Shown here in pieces: positions 38,273 to 46,395 of a DNA stretch of 64,000 bases. The DNA comes from Streptomyces armeniacus (GTDB taxonomy: Bacteria; Actinomycetota; Actinomycetes; Streptomycetales; Streptomycetaceae): contig NZ_CP031320.1 in NCBI RefSeq assembly GCF_003355155.1, positions 4,889,367 through 4,953,366 of the forward strand. The letters run 5' to 3'. Numbering within the stretch: position 1 is the first letter of the stretch; every line of letters starts with the position of its first letter. The position numbers and the translations under genes were made by a program. A model generated the notes under the pieces. The model saw only the letters and a list, made by a program, of their open reading frames with translations, ran no database searches and was not told where the DNA came from.

Positions 38273-38291
38273 CTGTCCAACACGGGTACGG

Positions 38292-39953
38292 CTAATCCAA
38301 TGGATCACCGGGCGTACCGGGCGCCCCCGGCGTACCGGCCGCGGCCTCGCGGGCGGCGCCGCGCAGCGCGTGCCGCGCGATCTTGCCGGTGGAGGTGCGG
38401 GGCAGCGCGTCCACCAGACGCAGGGTGCGCGGCTGCTTGAAGCGCGCGAGTCCGGCGCGTACGTGGGCCCGCAGCTCGCCGCGCAGGTCGTCCTCGTCGC
38501 CGTGGCCGCCGTCGTGCGGGCGTACGTACGCGATGACCTCCGTGGTGGCGTGCGGTCCCGGCACGCCGACGACGGCGCACTCGGCGACCGCGGGGTGCCG
38601 CAGCAGGCAGTCCTCGATCTCGGTGGGCGCGACCTTGTACCCGCCGACCTTCAGCACGTCGTCCGAGCGGGCGACGAAGGTGAACACGCCGTCCGCGTCG
38701 CGGCTGAGCTGGTCCCCGGTGCGGTTCCAGCCGCCGGCCATGGTGGCCCGGGTCGCGGGCTGGTCGTTCCAGTAGCGCGCGGCGTTGGCCTCGCCGCGCA
38801 CCCACAGGTGGCCGGTCTCGCCGGGGCCCAGCAACCGGCCCTGCTCGTCGCGGAGTTCGGCCTCGAAGCCGGGCACGACGGTGCCGGAGGAGCCGGGCGG
38901 GGTGGTGCCGGGCTCGGTGGCGATGAAGATGTGCAGGCACTCGGTGGAGCCGAGGCCGTTGACGATGCCGACGCCCGTCAGCGCGTGCCAGCGCTCGGCG
39001 AGGCTCGGCGGCAGCGGCTCTCCGGCCGACACGTACCGGCGCACGCTGCTGAGGTCCGCGTCCGCGTCGGACGTCCCGCTGCGCTCGACGACGGTGAGCA
39101 TCGCCGAGTAGAGCGCCGGCACGGCGCACAGCACGGTCGGCCGGCGCTGCGCGACGAGCCGCAGCACCCGCGCCGCCTCGGCGGGCTCCGGCATCAGCAG
39201 CGTGGCGGCGCCCGCGGCGAGCGGGAACAGGAAGGAGTTGCCGAAGCCGTAGCCGAACGACAGCTTGGCCGCCGACAGGCACAGGTCGCCGCGGGTCAGC
39301 CCGAGCCGTACGGGGAACGTGTCGAGCACCGCCAGCAGCCCGCGGTGCAGGTGCACCACGCCGCGCGGCGCCCCGGTGCTGCCGGAGGTGTACTGGATGA
39401 CGGCCATGTCGTCCACGCTGACCGGCGCGACGGGGCACTCCTCGGCGGCTTCGGCGAGGAGCCCGCCCAACGCGGGTTCGGGGCCCGTGTGTTTGTCGGC
39501 CGCGACCCAGATCTCGCGCGGCCAGCTCGCCTTGGCCAGTCCGGCGGCGCCGGGCGCGGCCCGTACGGCGGCGAGCTGCGCCGGCCCGACGACGGCGAGC
39601 CGCGGCCGGCAGTCGCTGAAGATCCGGGCGTAGTCGTCCGTGGTGAGCTGCGTGGACAGCGGCACCGGGACGGCGCCCAGCCGCAGCAGCCCGAGCACGC
39701 AGGCCAGATAGTCCGGGCTGTCCGGCAGCACCAGCGCGACCCGGGTCTCGTACCCGACGCCCGCGGCGGCGAAGGCGTTCGCGGCCCGGCAGGCCCTGGC
39801 GTGCATCTCGCGGTACGTGACCCGCTCGTGCTCGGTCACCGCGCACAGCGCGTCGCCGTGACCCGCCGTCAGATGGTCGTCCAGGAACCGGTGCACGCTG
39901 TTCCCGTCCGGCGGTACGGCCGGGCCGGATGCGCTGTCGAGTGGCTGCGTCAT
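38292..39953 (-). CDS. benzoate-CoA ligase-family acyl/aryl-CoA synthetase
   Basis: A 553-residue ANL-superfamily enzyme. AMP-binding loop YTSGSTGAPRGVVHLH, GLGSTECLH, TGDQLSRDADG and the C-terminal catalytic Lys in RTSTGKIARHAL are present. The VPVPLSTQLTTDDY and GFGNSFLFPLAAGAATLL segments are typical of the benzoate/aryl-CoA ligase family. It activates a carboxylic acid, probably aromatic, as AMP ester and CoA or ACP thioester. It begins in the ATGA overlap with the CLF stop, so its product most likely primes the KS/CLF/ACP system as a non-acetate starter. Confidence 0.92.
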   Translation of the reverse strand: MTQPLDSASGPAVPPDGNSVHRFLDDHLTAGHGDALCAVTEHERVTYREMHARACRAANAFAAAGVGYETRVALVLPDSPDYLACVLGLLRLGAVPVPLSTQLTTDDYARIFSDCRPRLAVVGPAQLAAVRAAPGAAGLAKASWPREIWVAADKHTGPEPALGGLLAEAAEECPVAPVSVDDMAVIQYTSGSTGAPRGVVHLHRGLLAVLDTFPVRLGLTRGDLCLSAAKLSFGYGFGNSFLFPLAAGAATLLMPEPAEAARVLRLVAQRRPTVLCAVPALYSAMLTVVERSGTSDADADLSSVRRYVSAGEPLPPSLAERWHALTGVGIVNGLGSTECLHIFIATEPGTTPPGSSGTVVPGFEAELRDEQGRLLGPGETGHLWVRGEANAARYWNDQPATRATMAGGWNRTGDQLSRDADGVFTFVARSDDVLKVGGYKVAPTEIEDCLLRHPAVAECAVVGVPGPHATTEVIAYVRPHDGGHGDEDDLRGELRAHVRAGLARFKQPRTLRLVDALPRTSTGKIARHALRGAAREAAAGTPGAPGTPGDPLD

Positions 39954-41101
39954 GACGGGGTACCTCCATCGCGGGACGTGCCGAAGACGAGTGCGGCGGC
40001 GGGGCCGTCCGGGTCGGTGGCGCACACCAGGGCGAGGGCCGTGGCAGGGGCCGTAGCAGGGGCCGTGGCGGGGGGCGTGAGGCCGAGTACGGCGAGGGCC
40101 GCCTGCACGGCGCCGGCGGCCCCGGTGCAGTCGCCGAAGGCGTCCGCCACGGCGGACGCGTCCGGTACGGGACGGGCGGGCGCCGGGAGGCCGTTGGCCT
40201 GGGTGCCGTTCGCCGGGGCGCCGTTCGCGGTGGGCGAGGGCCCGTCGAGGCCCGCCTCGGCGAGGGCCGCCCGGGTGGCGCGCTCCCCCGGCCCGCTCTC
40301 CGGCGGCCCGAACGCCGAGCCCGCGCCCAGGAGCCGGGCCAGCACGCGCGCGCCCCGGGCGCGCGCGGCGGCGCCGGACTCCAGCACGAGGACGACCGCC
40401 GCCTCCCCCGGCACCGCCGCCTCCCCCGGCACGAGCACCGCGTCGTCGGCGGCCCGGCGGCGGGCGGTGAGTTCGGCGTGGCCGAGGAGCTGGACGCCGC
40501 CCGCGAGCATGACGCCGGCGTCCCCCGTACGGATCGCGCGGGCGGCCCCGGCCAGCGCGTCGAGGGCGGCGGCGCGGCCCGTGGCCACGGTGAGGTTCGG
40601 GCCCGCCGCACCGGTGAGGATGGAGACGGCGGAGGCAGGCGCGTTCAGCCCGGTCTGCGGGCCCTGCGCGGGGTTGACGCGGCCGACGCCGCGCGCCAGC
40701 CGGGTCGCGAACAGCGCGGCGTAGTCCTCCAGTCCGGCGCTGGTCGTGCCCGCCGCGACCCCGACCGCGGGGTCCCGGTCCCAGGTGCCGGGCAGGCCCG
40801 CGTGCCGGCAGGCGTCCGCCGCCGCGACGGCGAACGCCCGGCTCTCCGCGCTCAGCGTGCGGACTCCCTTGGCCGTGGGGAGGTGTTCGGCCGGGTCGTA
40901 CGGGGCGAGCGCCGCCAGCCGTACGGGCGCCGCCTCCGGCTGTCCCGGCGGCGCGGGCGGGACCCGCGCCTCCGCTTCCCGTGCAGCGGCGCCGCGGGGC
41001 GCGTCCGCGCGCCGCCGCAGTGCCTCGTGCCCGACGCCCGCCGAGGTGAGCGCCCCGATTCCGGTCACCACGACGTCGCCGCCGTGCGGGACGTACGTCA
41101 T
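39950..41101 (-). CDS. ketosynthase-like chain-length factor (active-site Cys missing)
   Basis: A 383-residue KS-fold protein. It keeps the thiolase layout (VVVTGIGALTSAGVGHEAL, GVAAGTTSAGLEDYAALF) but the nucleophile elbow, where the partner KS has TACAAG, reads LTVATGRAAAL with no Cys, and the HGTGTP motif is absent. That is the hallmark of chain-length-factor or other inactive KS subunits. The C-terminal third is Pro/Ala-rich and shorter than usual. It overlaps both neighbours by ATGA, so it is made with the KS and ligase. It probably forms a heterodimer with the KS at 41098-42489. Confidence 0.85.
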   Translation of the reverse strand: MTYVPHGGDVVVTGIGALTSAGVGHEALRRRADAPRGAAAREAEARVPPAPPGQPEAAPVRLAALAPYDPAEHLPTAKGVRTLSAESRAFAVAAADACRHAGLPGTWDRDPAVGVAAGTTSAGLEDYAALFATRLARGVGRVNPAQGPQTGLNAPASAVSILTGAAGPNLTVATGRAAALDALAGAARAIRTGDAGVMLAGGVQLLGHAELTARRRAADDAVLVPGEAAVPGEAAVVLVLESGAAARARGARVLARLLGAGSAFGPPESGPGERATRAALAEAGLDGPSPTANGAPANGTQANGLPAPARPVPDASAVADAFGDCTGAAGAVQAALAVLGLTPPATAPATAPATALALVCATDPDGPAAALVFGTSRDGGTPS

Positions 41102-42489
41102 GTCCCCTCCCCCGCTCCGGCGTCCGCCCGGGTGAAGACCACGCAGCAGTTGTTGCCGCCGAAGCCGAACGCGTTGTTCATGGCGGCGCGCAGCGGCAGG
41201 TGCCGCGGTTTGTCGCGGACCAGCTCCAGTCCGCCGGTGAGGCAGTTGGGGTCCGGGGCCGTCACGTTGGCGGTCGGCGGCGCGACGCCGTCGCGCAACG
41301 CGAGGACGCACGCGGCGGCGGCGATCGCCCCGGCCGCGCCCTGGGCGTGCCCGAGCAGCGACTTGAGCGCGGTCACCGGCAGCGGCTCCGCGCTCCGCGT
41401 CCCCTCTCCGAAGACCTCGGCGAGGGCCCGGGACTCCGCCCGGTCGTTGGCGGGGGTGCCGGTCCCGTGGGCGCTGACGAGGTCGATGCCGTCGGGGCCG
41501 AGCCCGGCGCCGCGCAGCGCGGCCCGCATGGACAGCACCGCGCCCCGGCCCTCAGGGTGAGGGGCCGTCATGTGGTACGCGTCGGAGACGTTGCCGTGCC
41601 CGGCGACGACGGCGAGCGCGGGCGCGCCGCGCGCGCGGGCGCCCTCCTCGGACTCCAGCAGCAGCACTCCCGCGCCCTCGCCGAGCAGCAGTCCGGCGCG
41701 GTGCGCGTCGAAGGGCCGTACGACGTCGGGCGAGAGCGCGCGGAAGCTCGTGAACATCAGGAACATCGCCTCGGACAGCTCGTCGCTGCCGCCCGCGAGC
41801 ATCGCGTCGGCGCGCCCCTCCGCGATGGCGTCGGCGGCCTGCGCGACGGCCTCGTTGCCCGCGGCGCAGGCGGTGGGCAGCAGCAGGTGCGGGCCGTGGA
41901 GCCGGAAGGAGACGGCGGGCAGTGCGCTGATCCGGGACGGGTTGTACGGCTGGGACGGCAGGGCGGGCGGCAGCGGTGACGGCGGCGCGCCCGGCCGTGA
42001 CGGGGCGCCGGCCTCCGCCCCGGTCGGCTCCGCCCCCACCGGCTCCGCGTACGCCGTCTCCGCCCCCGCCGTATCCGCGTACGCCGCCCGCATCGCCGGT
42101 TCCAGGCCGGGCCGGTTCCCGACGACGATGCCGAACGCCGCGCCCACGCGCTCCGGTTCGTACGGCCCCGCCAGGCGGCCGCCGGCGTCCGGGCCGGGGT
42201 CCGCGAGGCCGCCGTCGGCGAGCGCCAGCCGGGTGGCGGCCAGCGCGAAGGACTCGCTGCGGGTCAGCGGACCGTGCCCGTACGAGTCGTCGGGCCAGGG
42301 CGGCGTCCAGTCGCGGATCTCGCCGCCGTGGTGCGTGAGGCAGTCGGCGGTGTCGAAGAGGGTGACGGGTCCGGTGCCCACGCGCCCCTCGCACGCCGCG
42401 CTCCAGAACTCCCCGGCGCCGGTGCCGAGCGCGGAGACGATCCCGAGGCCGGTGACGACGACCCGCCGCCGCTCCCCCGTACCGCCCAA
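41098..42489 (-). CDS. beta-ketoacyl-ACP synthase (KS alpha)
   Basis: A 463-residue condensing enzyme of the FabF/type II PKS class. The catalytic triad is complete: Cys in PTACAAGNEA near 204, His in SAHGTGTPAND and His in LKSLLGHAQGA. A Pro/Ala/Glu-rich insertion of about 40 residues around 150 is unusual and probably a surface loop. The TTG at 42489 is one base after the ACP stop and has GGGGGTG just upstream. With the adjacent CLF and ACP it makes a minimal type II PKS. No ketoreductase, aromatase or cyclase gene is present in the window. Confidence 0.93.
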   Translation of the reverse strand: MGGTGERRRVVVTGLGIVSALGTGAGEFWSAACEGRVGTGPVTLFDTADCLTHHGGEIRDWTPPWPDDSYGHGPLTRSESFALAATRLALADGGLADPGPDAGGRLAGPYEPERVGAAFGIVVGNRPGLEPAMRAAYADTAGAETAYAEPVGAEPTGAEAGAPSRPGAPPSPLPPALPSQPYNPSRISALPAVSFRLHGPHLLLPTACAAGNEAVAQAADAIAEGRADAMLAGGSDELSEAMFLMFTSFRALSPDVVRPFDAHRAGLLLGEGAGVLLLESEEGARARGAPALAVVAGHGNVSDAYHMTAPHPEGRGAVLSMRAALRGAGLGPDGIDLVSAHGTGTPANDRAESRALAEVFGEGTRSAEPLPVTALKSLLGHAQGAAGAIAAAACVLALRDGVAPPTANVTAPDPNCLTGGLELVRDKPRHLPLRAAMNNAFGFGGNNCCVVFTRADAGAGEGT

Positions 42490-42490
42490 C

Positions 42491-42745
42491 TCACACCCCC
42501 AGAGCCCGCAGCGTGATCTTCACGGTGGCGCTGACCGAGTGCATCTCCGTCTCGTCGGAGACCGTGTACTCGACGCCGAGCCGGTCGCGGAGCGCGGCGA
42601 CGAGTTCGAGGTGCTGCAGCGAGTCGCCCCCCGCCTCCCGGAAGTCGGTCTCGTCGCCCAGCGCCTCGGGCTTCAACTCGAAGATCCGCAGGGCGTGTTC
42701 GCGTACGATCTCGCGGATCTCGCTTTCGGACCCCGGTGTCGTCAT
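42491..42745 (-). CDS. acyl carrier protein (type II PKS)
   Basis: An 84-residue ACP with the prosthetic group serine Ser42 in GGDSLQHLEL. The first helix SEIREIVREHALRIFEL and C-terminal SATVKITLRALGV complete the fold. ATG 42745 overlaps the stop of the UbiA gene (ATGA), and its own stop is directly followed by the KS TTG. It is the natural carrier for KS/CLF chain extension; the ACP at 26.2 kb serves the ThDP enzyme instead. Confidence 0.94.
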   Translation of the reverse strand: MTTPGSESEIREIVREHALRIFELKPEALGDETDFREAGGDSLQHLELVAALRDRLGVEYTVSDETEMHSVSATVKITLRALGV

Positions 42746-43839
42746 CCGGCCCTCTCCTCTCGTTCCGTTGAGTACGGCGTCAGGGGCTCCCGGCCGTGCT
42801 GCTGCGGCTCCGCCCCCGCTGCCGCCGGCCGGCTGCCGGAGGCGAGCGCGATGACGGTCCGTACGGTCGCGGCGCTGATCCCGCCGGACCAGTGGAGGCG
42901 CTGCGTGGTGAGCGCCCAGAAGGCGGCACCGGCCGCGACCCCGCCGAGCGTCGCCCAGTGCGGCGCGTACAGCAGCGCGGCGACGGACAGGGACAGCACC
43001 CAGTACTGGTAGAAGAACTCGCGCGTCGCGTGCCGTTCCACGGGGGTGGACGCCCGCCACAGGCAGCGGCTCAGGGCCGCCGCGACCGGGATCAGCAGCA
43101 GCCACAGCAGGAACCGCCGGGGGAAGGCGCCGGCGAGCACGAACACCGTGACGAGGACGTATGTCGAGCCGACCATCGCGCCCGCGAGCCGGCTGCCGTG
43201 CCGGCGCAGCAGGTCGATCCACACGCTGCGGTAGCCGATGCTGGCGTCACCCGCCAGGTCGGTGAGGTCCTTGGCGCCGCCGAGCGCCAGCAGCGTCACC
43301 ATGCCGACGGCGAAGAACGGCAGCCCGTAGCCGGCGAAGTCCCGCAGCACGTCGGCGTTCCACCGCTCCTGCGCGAGCACCGTGCCGATGACGAACGTGC
43401 CGCCGAAGTGGAAGGTCAGCAGCAGCGGCGCGAGGTAGCGGTTACGGGAAAGCCGCAGCCCGTAGGAGTAGTTGACGCCGCTGAACCCGGCGAGGAAGAG
43501 GAACAGCGCCAGCCACGGGTCCGGATGCAGCACGAGCAGCACCGCGTCCAGCAGCAGCACGGCGGCCCACCCGGCGAACGCCGCGCGGCGCAGCAACGGA
43601 AAGCCGGCCCGGCGGCACAGCTCGGTGCGTTCGGGCCGGTTGATCTCGTCCTCGGCGCGGTCGGCGAGCCGGTTGAGCGACTCCGTGCCCAGACCGTGCG
43701 CGAACCAGTAGACGGCCCCGAGCGCGACCCACTCCCAGCGGGCCCGTCCCTCGGCGACGAGAGCGGTGTAGTACGGCAGGAAGTACAGGGCGGTGAAGCG
43801 GACGCTGGTGGCCCGCAGCAGCGCGTCGGTTCTGGTCAA
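42742..43839 (-). CDS. UbiA-family membrane prenyltransferase or UbiA-type terpene cyclase
   Basis: About 365 residues with roughly eight to nine transmembrane helices. The two Asp-rich motifs that bind prenyl diphosphate through Mg are present: NRLADRAEDE near residue 70 and DLTDLAGD near residue 220. A TTG at 43839 with GGAG ten bases upstream is taken as start; the in-frame region before it is non-coding in character. It lies between the prenyl diphosphate synthase and the ACP. It could prenylate an aromatic polyketide, giving a meroterpenoid, or act as a UbiA-type terpene cyclase, a role described for some Streptomyces homologues. Sequence alone does not decide. Confidence 0.85.
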   Translation of the reverse strand: MTRTDALLRATSVRFTALYFLPYYTALVAEGRARWEWVALGAVYWFAHGLGTESLNRLADRAEDEINRPERTELCRRAGFPLLRRAAFAGWAAVLLLDAVLLVLHPDPWLALFLFLAGFSGVNYSYGLRLSRNRYLAPLLLTFHFGGTFVIGTVLAQERWNADVLRDFAGYGLPFFAVGMVTLLALGGAKDLTDLAGDASIGYRSVWIDLLRRHGSRLAGAMVGSTYVLVTVFVLAGAFPRRFLLWLLLIPVAAALSRCLWRASTPVERHATREFFYQYWVLSLSVAALLYAPHWATLGGVAAGAAFWALTTQRLHWSGGISAATVRTVIALASGSRPAAAGAEPQQHGREPLTPYSTEREERAG

Positions 43840-43940
43840 GGGTTCGCCACTCCACAGTGATGTGTGCTGCTCCGAGCGGGCGGGGTCGGGAGCCGGGGCG
43901 GTCCGGCCTGGCGGAGTCCGTACGGGAGTCCGTACGGCGG

Positions 43941-44963
43941 TCAGCTGGCGCGGTGCGCGACACCCGCGCACAGCAGGTCGAGGGTGTCCTTCGCGGACCC
44001 GTCCGGTAGCGGCCCGAGAGCGGCGCGTGCCTCCTCGACGTACGCGTCGAGCCGCTCGCGGGCCCGTCCCACGGCGGGATGGTGCCGCAGCAGGCCGATG
44101 GCCTCGGCGCACTCCTCGTCGGTGAGCTGCGTGCGGCGGCCCTCGGGGGCGGCGGTGCCGAGGAGGTCCCGCAGCCGGTCGCTGTCCTTGCCGGGGCTGC
44201 TCAGCGCGTACAGCAGCGGCAGCGTGGGGGCGCCCTTCAGCAGATCGGTGCCCGGCCGCTTGCCGGATTTCTCCTCCTCCCCGAACAGGTCGAGCAGGTC
44301 GTCGGAGATCTGGAAGGCCAGGCCGAACGCCTCGCCGTACCGCTCCAGCGCCCGTACGGACCCCTCGTCCGCCCCCGACGCCAGCGCGCCGAGCCGCAGG
44401 CAGGCGGTCAGCAGCGAGGCGGTCTTCTCGGAGACCATGGTGGCGTAGTAGTCGGTCGGGTCCTCGTCGTCGGCGGGACCGGCCATTTCCCGGATCTGGC
44501 CGGTGACGAGCCGTACGAAGGTGTTGACCTCCAGCCGCGCCTCCAGCGTCGGCAGCCGGGCCAGCAGCAGAAAGGCCTGGGCGAACAGGAAATCTCCGGT
44601 GAGCATGGCGACCGCGTCGTTCCAGCGCGCGTTGACGCTGGGACGGCCGCGCCGGAGCGTGGCGCCGTCGAGCACGTCGTCGTGGCAGAGCGCGGCGGCG
44701 TGCACCAACTCGCAGGCGGCGGCGCTGCGCAGGACATCGGGTTCGGCCGGATTCCCGAACCGGGCGGCGAGCAGGGTGAGCATCGGGCGGTGCCGCTTGC
44801 CGCCCGCGTCCATCAGATGCCGGGATGCCTCGTGGAGCAGGGACATCTCACTCTGTATCGATTCGCGGATGATCTCCTCGACACCGACCAGGTCCGCCTT
44901 GAGCTCGGTGGAGAGATCCTGCCCGGTCAATGGAGACTGCCGCGAAGTTCCAGCCTGGCCCAC
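43941..44963 (-). CDS. polyprenyl diphosphate synthase
   Basis: A trans-isoprenyl diphosphate synthase of about 340 residues. GGKRHRPML binds the allylic/IPP diphosphate; the first Asp-rich motif is CHDDVLDGATLRRGRPS (DDVLD) and the second is FQISDDLLDLFG (DDLLD). The layout resembles medium- to long-chain synthases (GGPP or longer). GTG 44963 has AGGGGGAA just upstream and is preferred over GTG 45026. As first gene of the ten-gene leftward run it provides the prenyl diphosphate used by the UbiA-like protein. Confidence 0.93.
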   Translation of the reverse strand: MGQAGTSRQSPLTGQDLSTELKADLVGVEEIIRESIQSEMSLLHEASRHLMDAGGKRHRPMLTLLAARFGNPAEPDVLRSAAACELVHAAALCHDDVLDGATLRRGRPSVNARWNDAVAMLTGDFLFAQAFLLLARLPTLEARLEVNTFVRLVTGQIREMAGPADDEDPTDYYATMVSEKTASLLTACLRLGALASGADEGSVRALERYGEAFGLAFQISDDLLDLFGEEEKSGKRPGTDLLKGAPTLPLLYALSSPGKDSDRLRDLLGTAAPEGRRTQLTDEECAEAIGLLRHHPAVGRARERLDAYVEEARAALGPLPDGSAKDTLDLLCAGVAHRAS

Positions 44964-45219
44964 ACGTTCCCCCTGACTGTCCGGTGACTCGCCATCCTCC
45001 GGGACACCCACGAGAGCGCTGTGCACGGCGTCTCTGGCCGTGCCGCGGGGGCGGGTTGGTCAACGGGGAGACGGTCGGTACGAACGGGACTGGCGCGTGG
45101 GCCAGAGTACTCATCTCACGCCTTATGGCAACAGGGTCTTGAGTGCCCCGGGGGAATACGAAACCGGCCTGCCCGAACGCGGTGATATCGGGAAGCGGGG
45201 AATCCGCTCCGGCGGCATC

Positions 45220-45268
45220 GCGGAATTGCTGATTCCGCCAACTCCGGCTGTCGTCAAGGGGGTTGACA
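45220..45268. promoter_or_regulatory. presumptive control region of the prenyl/PKS operon
   Basis: The 45.03-45.47 kb gap holds no convincing gene. It contains the inverted repeat GCGGAAT-TGCTG-ATTCCGC (45220-45238) and a GTCAA-GGGGG-TTGAC palindrome (45253-45267) that places TTGAC -35-like elements back to back on both strands. The leftward one, TTGACG, would drive the prenyl synthase operon; its -10 (AATCAG) is weak. Confidence 0.35.
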
Positions 45269-45390
45269 GCACCGGAACGGGCTGCTTGCGCGGATGGATA
45301 TTCCACGGAATGGGGAGCACGAATGCCTGCGCACGCCGCGCGACTCTGCCACGCCGAAAGAACACGGGTGCGGCGTTCGCTGTGGCGCCG

Positions 45391-45420
45391 TTTGCAATAC
45401 GGCACGCGATTCGTCGCGCG
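45391..45420. promoter_or_regulatory. 30-bp conserved non-coding motif, copy A
   Basis: This segment (starting TTTGCAATACGGCACGCGAT) matches 54285-54314 at 26 of 30 positions. The second copy lies just upstream of the PucR-type regulator gene. Two such matches in separate intergenic regions suggest a shared regulator site. Confidence 0.5.
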
Positions 45421-45469
45421 TGGCGGCGGCCCGGCGGCCCTGGCGCCGGTGCGGTGACCGGCTCCTGGG

Positions 45470-45679
45470 CTAGCGCCTGTCGTAAAAGTCCCGCCTTGCC
45501 CACGACGCCCTGCACGCACATCTTCCCCCTGGGCCTTGACGGCCCGGGAGGTGCCCCCTGCGTTGTCGCACCGCCCGAGTAGCCCACTACGAGGACGGCA
45601 CTCCGCCTTGCAGCTGCACGCACCGGACGCCGTGGGCACCGCCTTCGGCGGACGGCGCTACTTTGACGACAGGCCCTAG
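45470..45679. mobile_element. MITE-like element, about 202 bp, flanked by CTAG duplications
   Basis: Imperfect terminal inverted repeats GCGCCTGTCGTAAAAGT (from 45474) and, on the other strand, GGGCCTGTCGTCAAAGT (from 45675) match at 15 of 17 positions. Each end is flanked by CTAG (45470-45473 and 45676-45679), the YTAR-type target duplication of IS5-family elements. The 202-bp interior has no transposase. It ends at the promoter of the following methyltransferase: the right CTAG provides the TAGCGT -10 box. Confidence 0.75.
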
Positions 45680-45688
45680 CGTGTGGGG

Positions 45689-46366
45689 GTGAGCACCGGG
45701 CAGGACGGGCAGAAAGAGCCAGAGGCCGAGCGGTGGTTGACGGACACCCGGGCGTCCTACGACGCCGACGCCGCCGACTACGCGGACGAGGTACGGAACC
45801 TGCTGGCCGAACTGCCGGCCGAGCAGGACGTCATGGCGCTGTTCGCCGAACGGGTGCGGGCGTACGGCGGCGGGCTCGTCGCGGACGTGGGATGCGGGCC
45901 CGGGAGGATCACCGCCCACCTGCGCGACCTCGGTGTGGACGCCTTCGGCATCGACCTGTCGCCCCGGATGATCGAGATCGCGCGGCGTGAGCATCCGGGT
46001 GTGCGGTTCGAGGTCGGGTCGATGACTCGACTCGGTCTCGCGGACGGTTCGCTGGCAGCCCTGATCGCCTGGTACTCGATCATCCACGTCCCCGACGACG
46101 CTATCGGCGCGGTCCTGGCCGGCTTCCGCCGGGTGCTGCGGCCAGGCGGTCTGCTGCTGCTGGGTTTTCATGTCGGCGACTCCTCGCCGCCCGAGCCGCG
46201 GGAGGACGGCGAGAGCTGGCCGGAGTCGTACGTCCGCCGCCGCCACCCGAGCCAAGTGGCCGCCTGGCTCGACGAGTCAGGCTTCACCGTCGAGACCCAC
46301 CCCACGCTCACGTCGGCCGCCGACAGGCTCGGCGGAGTGCTGCTGGCACGCCGCCAGGTGTATTGA
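45689..46366 (+). CDS. class I SAM-dependent methyltransferase
   Basis: A 225-residue Methyltransf_11/25-type enzyme. N-terminal SYDADAADYADEV, SAM motif I LVADVGCGPGRITAHL, FGIDLSPRMIEIAR, motif around GSMTRLGLADGSLAALIAWYSIIHV (segment YSIIHVPD) and RVLRPGGLLLLGFHV. GTG 45689 lies 7 bases after a TAGCGT -10-like box (45677-45682) supplied by the right end of the MITE, so initiation may be leaderless; GTG 45683 is in frame too. It is convergent with the type III PKS gene 30 bases downstream and may methylate its product. Confidence 0.88.
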   Translation: MSTGQDGQKEPEAERWLTDTRASYDADAADYADEVRNLLAELPAEQDVMALFAERVRAYGGGLVADVGCGPGRITAHLRDLGVDAFGIDLSPRMIEIARREHPGVRFEVGSMTRLGLADGSLAALIAWYSIIHVPDDAIGAVLAGFRRVLRPGGLLLLGFHVGDSSPPEPREDGESWPESYVRRRHPSQVAAWLDESGFTVETHPTLTSAADRLGGVLLARRQVY

Positions 46367-46395
46367 TCACGAGCCTGACCGTCCGAGGCAGGCGG

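Noticed and set aside
39950..41101. Pseudogene status for the Cys-lacking ketosynthase
   Set aside because: The frame is intact, overlaps both neighbours by ATGA and the missing Cys is normal for a chain-length factor.
45323..45457. 44-codon plus-strand ORF with GGGGAG before its ATG
   Set aside because: The translation is Arg-rich with no recognisable feature and overlaps the 30-bp conserved motif; it looks like chance in a promoter region. It would deserve revisiting if conserved.
45040..45582. 180-codon frame through the upstream region of the prenyl synthase and the left end of the MITE
   Set aside because: It crosses the MITE boundary and has no motif or RBS; a shadow frame.
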